A stretch of 64,000 nucleotides of DNA from Nostoc sp. PCC 7107 (lineage in GTDB: Bacteria > Cyanobacteriota > Cyanobacteriia > Cyanobacteriales > Nostocaceae): the NCBI RefSeq assembly GCF_000316625.1, contig NC_019676.1, forward strand, positions 6,094,501 to 6,158,500, in the 5' to 3' direction. Of this stretch, positions 59,897 through 64,000 are shown piece after piece (within the stretch, counting starts at the first letter, position 1; every line of letters begins with the position of its first letter). Under the pieces are notes generated by a model that was not told the origin of the DNA, made no database searches, and worked only from the letters and a program-made list of their open reading frames with translations. A program made the position numbers and the translations under genes.

Positions 59897-61507
59897 TTAC
59901 ACTGTTACTAATTCTCGGTTAGCAACTACTGACTCAGGTTTGACCCAAACCCGATCTAAGCCACCACTCAGCAGCCGATATTGTTGGTTGGGGTCTTGTT
60001 GTGGGTAATCCATACGTTTGTGCATACCTCTGGTTTCTTGACGTTGCAAACCACTGTTGTACATCCACCGCGCCGTAGCAAGCATCGCCGCAGCTTCGCG
60101 CGATCGCAAAATTTGGCTATTATCTGGTGTGTGGCTATGGCGGATTTCTTGCCAGAGGTTATCAAGTCTTTCTAGAGATGCACTTAACTCTGTAGCACTG
60201 CGGAAAAGGTTGCGATCGTAAGGGAAAACTTCAGCTTGAGTTGCGGCGATCGCTTCATCTGGAGAAAATTTATGATGACCATCTCCATGCAATCCTGCTT
60301 CCCCAACTGGGTGTACACTGCGCTGGCTGGCTTTTTCACCCAAACTCAGCGCATAGTTAGCAGCAGATTGTCCAGACCAGTACCCAGAAGACATTGCCCA
60401 AGCTGCATTATGGCTACCACCACCAGTGAAGCCACCACAGATTAATTCTCTAGTTGCTGCATCTCCCGCCGCATAAAGTCCATTCACTGAGGTAGCACAG
60501 GTATAATCTGCAATCCGAATTCCACCAGTACCGCGTACAGTTCCTTCCAAACGTAAGGTTACTGGAAATCTTTGCGTGAAGGGATCAATACCAGCGCGAT
60601 CGAAAGGTACAAAGAAGTTAGGCTGAGATGATCGCATCCAAGCTTTTGTCTCTTCATCCATGTTTTGGTCAAGACGAGCATAAACTGGCTGAGTCAACAA
60701 AGTTTTGGCAATCACTGAACGACCGCGCTTTGAACCTGCACCTTCAATGACTGTGCCATCTTCATAGGTGAAAGAAGCCCAATCGTAATACCGAGTCTTG
60801 GTGACAGAAGAAAACGCTGGAGAGATGGCATAGGCATTAGAAAATTCCATCCCGGAGAAATCCGCACCCGCCTCGGCTGCCATCAATAGACCGTCTCCTG
60901 TCAAGACATTACAACCAAGAGCCTTACTCAAGAAAGCACAGCCACCTGTAGCAATCACAACTGCTGCGGCCTTCACTGTCCAAGGTTCCCCAGTTTGACG
61001 ATTAATCCCTTTTGCTCCAGCTACAGCACCTTCTGCATCTACTAACAACTCTAAAGCTGGGCTGTGGTCTAAAATTTTTACTCCTGCTTGCTTAATTTTT
61101 CGCCGCATGAAGCGCATATAATCTGGCCCTTGCAAAGAGCGACGGATAACTTTGCCATCAGCATCAACACTGAAAGGATAGCCTTCATCTGCTAGGGAGT
61201 TAATGTTGTCGTAGGTGCGATCTAATACCTTAGTCATCCACTGCCGATCAGCCAGGAAACCTCCCATCGCTTCCCGACTGGCCATTGCTGCTTCTCGTTG
61301 TTCTGGGTCTGGTGGAACATACCATACACCATTACCAGAAGCTGCGGCTGCACCACTTGTACCGCAGTAACCTTTATCCACTAAAACGACTTTTGCACCA
61401 CTAGAAGCTGCACTCCAAGCTGCCCAAGTTCCGGCTGGGCCACCACCGATAATTAAAACATCGGTGGTTAAATTAACACCAGAAGCATCTTGACGAGAGT
61501 ATGTCAT
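59897..61507 (-). CDS. AprA/FrdA-like FAD-dependent oxidoreductase, 536 aa
   Basis: Flavoprotein of the fumarate reductase/succinate dehydrogenase/APS reductase superfamily. FAD-binding GGGPAGTWAAWSAASSGAKV lies near the N-terminus, followed by VDKGYCGTSGAAAASGNGVW. ATGGCAFLSKALGCNVLTGD is the second dinucleotide motif, and YAAGDAATRELICGGFTGGG the C-terminal FAD loop. I use ATG 61507 (preceded by AAAGGAG); an upstream TTG frame overlaps the binding-protein gene. A His/Arg-rich active site like that of fumarate reductase is not obvious. With the ferredoxin at 62.6 kb it resembles AprAB, but a cyanobacterial dissimilatory function would be unexpected. Confidence 0.85.
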   Translation of the reverse strand: MTYSRQDASGVNLTTDVLIIGGGPAGTWAAWSAASSGAKVVLVDKGYCGTSGAAAASGNGVWYVPPDPEQREAAMASREAMGGFLADRQWMTKVLDRTYDNINSLADEGYPFSVDADGKVIRRSLQGPDYMRFMRRKIKQAGVKILDHSPALELLVDAEGAVAGAKGINRQTGEPWTVKAAAVVIATGGCAFLSKALGCNVLTGDGLLMAAEAGADFSGMEFSNAYAISPAFSSVTKTRYYDWASFTYEDGTVIEGAGSKRGRSVIAKTLLTQPVYARLDQNMDEETKAWMRSSQPNFFVPFDRAGIDPFTQRFPVTLRLEGTVRGTGGIRIADYTCATSVNGLYAAGDAATRELICGGFTGGGSHNAAWAMSSGYWSGQSAANYALSLGEKASQRSVHPVGEAGLHGDGHHKFSPDEAIAATQAEVFPYDRNLFRSATELSASLERLDNLWQEIRHSHTPDNSQILRSREAAAMLATARWMYNSGLQRQETRGMHKRMDYPQQDPNQQYRLLSGGLDRVWVKPESVVANRELVTV

Positions 61508-61584
61508 GAAATTTACTCCTTTAATAGTCAGAAAAGGGGAAGGGCGGAACTTCCCCAAGAGCGAGGCAAAACATGGAAACACTT

Positions 61585-62631
61585 TTAAGAATTGGGAATT
61601 TGCCAATCTTTGATATCAAAATCTGATTTCAATAATTTCTGCTCGGAGAGAAACTGCTTTGTGGAATTTAAGAGTTTTAATCCTTCGGGTGTAAAAGGTT
61701 CTGTAGGATAAAGGTTGATTGGGTATGATTCTTTAGCGATCGCTAATGGCACATTTCCACTTGCCTGTGCCGCAAACTGATAAAATTTCTCTGGATTAGC
61801 TTTGATTTCCTGCAAAGCTTGTAGTCTCATTTGATTCCACTTTTGTGGTAGTTCTGGGTGACGAGAGAGAAAATTCTCTGTCACAACACTTACCCCTGTC
61901 CCTACTAATCCTTGATGATCTTTGGCTTGATCAAGCACAGGAAATCCTTGAGAAGCTAATGTTGGCCCAGCCCCCATTGCAAAGGGATAAGCAGCAATAT
62001 GTCCCCGTTCCAATGCTGCTTTCGCATCAGCAGAAGGGATTTGCACTACTTTGACATCCTTGGTAATTCCTTCTTTATCTAACAAACCCATCAAATACCG
62101 ATGGGGATAAGTACCTTTGGCAACCCCGATTTTTGTACCTTTAAGTTGTGCAACTGAGCCTACACCATTTTTACTAGTAATTAGCCAAGCATTCTGACCA
62201 ACTCTTGTCTGATTAATCAATCGAGTTGGTAAACCTGCGGCTCGACCAACTAAAGCTGGGGTATCTCCATACAAACCCATATCTAATTGACCGCTAACTA
62301 AGGCTTCGTTGAGTGCTGGGCCGCCTACAAAGGGAATAAATTTTACTTCTGTCACACCCAGGCTTTTGAGCGCAGGTGTTAACTTTCCTTTTTGCAATGC
62401 CCAACCCTCTGGGCCAATTGGTAATTTGCTTTCCGAACTAATAAAACCAACCCGCAAAACCCAGGTTTTCGGCTTTGTCGAATTAGCTGCTGTATTAGAT
62501 GAAGCAACTGCTGAGTTATCAGACTGGCCTTGTTGAGAAGTACAACCAGTCAGAGTAAATAAAAAGGCAACAGTTGTGATGGAAACTAAAAGACGATGAA
62601 GAAAGCTGCACTCAATTACTTGGGAATTCAT
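61585..62631 (-). CDS. second sulfonate-type substrate-binding lipoprotein, 348 aa
   Basis: Binding protein of the SsuA/TauA class with a lipoprotein signal (LVSITTVAFLFTLTGC, Cys in a TLTGC lipobox). The mature part shows VLRVGFISSESKLPIGPEGW, FVGGPALNEALVSGQLDMGL, YGDTPALVGRAAGLPTRLIN, QLKGTKIGVAKGTYPHRYL and AALERGHIAAYPF. I use ATG 62631; the longer frame to 62691 overlaps the ferredoxin gene. It sits between the ferredoxin and the intact flavoprotein genes on the same strand, implying that its ligand is the substrate of that redox module. It differs strongly from the binding protein at 38.6 kb. Confidence 0.85.
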   Translation of the reverse strand: MNSQVIECSFLHRLLVSITTVAFLFTLTGCTSQQGQSDNSAVASSNTAANSTKPKTWVLRVGFISSESKLPIGPEGWALQKGKLTPALKSLGVTEVKFIPFVGGPALNEALVSGQLDMGLYGDTPALVGRAAGLPTRLINQTRVGQNAWLITSKNGVGSVAQLKGTKIGVAKGTYPHRYLMGLLDKEGITKDVKVVQIPSADAKAALERGHIAAYPFAMGAGPTLASQGFPVLDQAKDHQGLVGTGVSVVTENFLSRHPELPQKWNQMRLQALQEIKANPEKFYQFAAQASGNVPLAIAKESYPINLYPTEPFTPEGLKLLNSTKQFLSEQKLLKSDFDIKDWQIPNS

Positions 62632-62641
62632 AGAGTGGGAA

Positions 62642-63040
62642 TTAGGAATTATTTTGTTGCGATCGCCAAGGTAAGATTCTACCTTGAACATCTGTAGGTA
62701 AATTGCTGCTACTTTGCATCACGGGATAGTAGTAAGCAGACTTCTCAGTTTTGGCGGCTGGTGTGCGTCCTTTTCCCCAGCCGACGTTTTTGCGATAACT
62801 ACCAAGTAAGCCAGACGCTATCAAAGTTTCTTCATCCACTGGGACTGATTCATCAGCGTTGGGATCAACATACAGTGCATCTACAGGACAGTACAGTTCG
62901 CACATATAACAAGTTTGACAATCACTCTGACGAGCAATTTTCGGCGCACGTCCTGGTACTGCATCAAATACATTGGTAGGACAGGCTGTGACGCAAAGAT
63001 TACATTTAACACACCTAGATTCACTAACTAATTCAATCAC
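62642..63040 (-). CDS. dicluster 4Fe-4S ferredoxin (AprB-like), 132 aa
   Basis: Two perfect 4Fe-4S motifs, CVKCNLCVTACP (about residues 10-21) and CQTCYMCELYCP (about 41-52), are followed by an about 80-residue extension with VGWGKGRTPAAKTEKSAYYY. The layout, a ferredoxin head plus tail, resembles the beta subunit of APS reductase and should carry electrons to the flavoprotein. The start is GTG 63040, overlapping the upstream flavoprotein gene's stop by 4 bases (GTGA), so the two are translationally coupled. Confidence 0.88.
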   Translation of the reverse strand: MIELVSESRCVKCNLCVTACPTNVFDAVPGRAPKIARQSDCQTCYMCELYCPVDALYVDPNADESVPVDEETLIASGLLGSYRKNVGWGKGRTPAAKTEKSAYYYPVMQSSSNLPTDVQGRILPWRSQQNNS

Positions 63041-64000
63041 AGTGCAACTAACTCCTTATTGACGATTTCTTGTTCAGGTTTTGCCCAGACCTTATCTAAT
63101 CCGCCACTAATTAACCGATATTGCTGATTAGCATCTTGTTGGGGATAATCCTGATGTTTGTGCATTCCACGAGTTTCTGTCCGAGCTTGTGCTGAAGTAT
63201 ACATCCATCTGGCAGTGGCAACCATCGCCGCAGCTTCTCTGGCGGCTAATGTTTGACTGTCTGTTGGAGCAGCACTATGACGAATTTCTCGCCATAAACT
63301 ATGCAATCTTTCTAAGGAATCGCTTAAGCCTTGTTCAGTACGGAAGAGGTTGCGATTATATGGTAAAACTTCTGCTTGGGTAGCTTGAATAACTTCTTGC
63401 GGATTAAAAGTATGACTACTCTCAGAGCTAATTTCCGCCCCAGCTTCAGCCGCCATTAAATAACCATCGCCAGTCAGGACATTGCAACCGAGGGCTTTAC
63501 TCAAGAAAGCACAACCGCCAGTAGCAATCACTACTGCTCCTGCTCTGACTGTCCAGCGTCCACCGGCTTGACGACGAATTCCTTTAGCTCCGGCTACTGC
63601 GCCTGTTTGGTCTACTAACAATTCTAAAGCGGGGCTATGGTCAAGAATCTGTACTCCAGCTTTCTTAATTTGCTTACGCATCAGACGCATATACTCTGCA
63701 CCTTGCTGGAGGGAACGATAGTAAGGTTGTCCTTGTTGGTCGGACGGAAAAGGATAACCCCAATTACCTAACTGATGGAGATTTGCATGAGTTAGGTCTA
63801 ATACTCGCTCCATCCAATCTCGTTCTGATAAAAACCCTCCCAAAGCTTCCCGACTCGCCATAGCGGTTTCGCGTTGTTCAGGGTTTCCTACATACCACAC
63901 ACTGGTTCCACCAGATGCAGTTGCACCACTAGAGCCACAATAGCCTTTGTCTACTAAAATCACCCTGGCTCCACTAGCCGCAGCATTATAAGCTGCCCAA
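63037..64000 (-). CDS. second AprA/FrdA-like flavoprotein, internally deleted, runs off the window
   Basis: Homologous to the 59.9-kb flavoprotein: WAAYNAAASGARVILVDKGY, CGSSGATASGGTSVWYVGNP, ATGGCAFLSKALGCNVLTGD and the C-terminal ARWMYTSAQARTETRGMHKH. After MAAEAGAEIS it jumps to SESSHTFNPQEVIQATQAEV. About 200 residues present in the paralog are absent, including the substrate domain and the C-terminal FAD loop, yet the frame stays open. The 5' end lies beyond 64000. It is coupled to the ferredoxin gene. It may be a dead copy, or a flavin-poor subunit that pairs with the full paralog. Confidence 0.8.
   Translation of the reverse strand, partial: WAAYNAAASGARVILVDKGYCGSSGATASGGTSVWYVGNPEQRETAMASREALGGFLSERDWMERVLDLTHANLHQLGNWGYPFPSDQQGQPYYRSLQQGAEYMRLMRKQIKKAGVQILDHSPALELLVDQTGAVAGAKGIRRQAGGRWTVRAGAVVIATGGCAFLSKALGCNVLTGDGYLMAAEAGAEISSESSHTFNPQEVIQATQAEVLPYNRNLFRTEQGLSDSLERLHSLWREIRHSAAPTDSQTLAAREAAAMVATARWMYTSAQARTETRGMHKHQDYPQQDANQQYRLISGGLDKVWAKPEQEIVNKELVAL

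Noticed and set aside
59897-64000. A true dissimilatory APS reductase operon
   Set aside because: The proteins resemble AprA and AprB in fold class only; no sat, dsr or qmo genes are present and the neighbours are transport and oxygenase genes.

Overview
The window looks like chromosomal or large-plasmid DNA of a filamentous, heterocyst-type cyanobacterium (Nostoc/Anabaena/Calothrix relatives). The evidence is the AT-rich sequence studded with the HIP1 octamer GCGATCGC, the Uma2, DUF1822 and Rpn-type proteins and SLH-porin that are typical of that group, AAA-WD40 ATPases, small dispersed repeats, and a very heavy load of insertion sequences. No rRNA, tRNA or CRISPR array was seen. All family names come from reading the sequence, not from a database search.

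Region 1 (1-15.7 kb) is an accessory region of small unknown genes, an Uma2 nuclease, an RHH-like/GNAT/helical three-gene operon and an Rpn-type nuclease, broken up by mobile DNA. The mobile DNA comprises an IS200 fragment, an ISKra4-like element with an extra gene and about 55-bp inverted ends, an IS630 element with exact TA duplication sitting 5 bp upstream of a start codon, a complete IS200/IS605 element (tnpA plus tnpB) and an ISAzo13 remnant.

Region 2 (15.7-25.8 kb) is carbon/phosphate metabolism under IS attack. A phosphoketolase gene has lost its 5' end next to the ISAzo13 remnant and is split by an IS4-type element with a perfect 9-bp duplication. It is followed by an orphan pstB and by ppk, which is framed by two about 130-bp inverted repeats. 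Then come two paralogous unknown genes (one with a nonsense codon), an IS5 element, and a TumE-type toxin-antitoxin pair.

Region 3 (26-38.5 kb) holds two overlapping AAA/STAND-like ATPase genes (HTH-AAA, then AAA-TM-WD40), two exported proteins, a 5'-truncated glutathione transferase fused to a transposase relic, and a drug-type ABC exporter behind a perfect 17-bp palindrome.

Region 4 (38.6-64 kb) is a large organosulfur-type locus. It has two sulfonate-type binding proteins, an SsuC permease and SsuB ATPase, a TauD-family dioxygenase, an NtaA/DmoA-type flavin monooxygenase, a TauE/SafE-type exporter, an SLH porin and an amidohydrolase (now split by the second, inverted copy of the 1,920-bp IS605 element). 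It also has accessory redox genes (thioredoxin-fold protein, SDR, GST, aldo-keto reductase), exporters, and two AprA-like flavoproteins with a dicluster ferredoxin. The inferred logic is uptake of a sulfonate or related organosulfur compound, oxidative C-S cleavage, and handling or export of sulfite. The flavoprotein-ferredoxin-binding-protein module is the part least explained by known pathways and is the best candidate for something undescribed.
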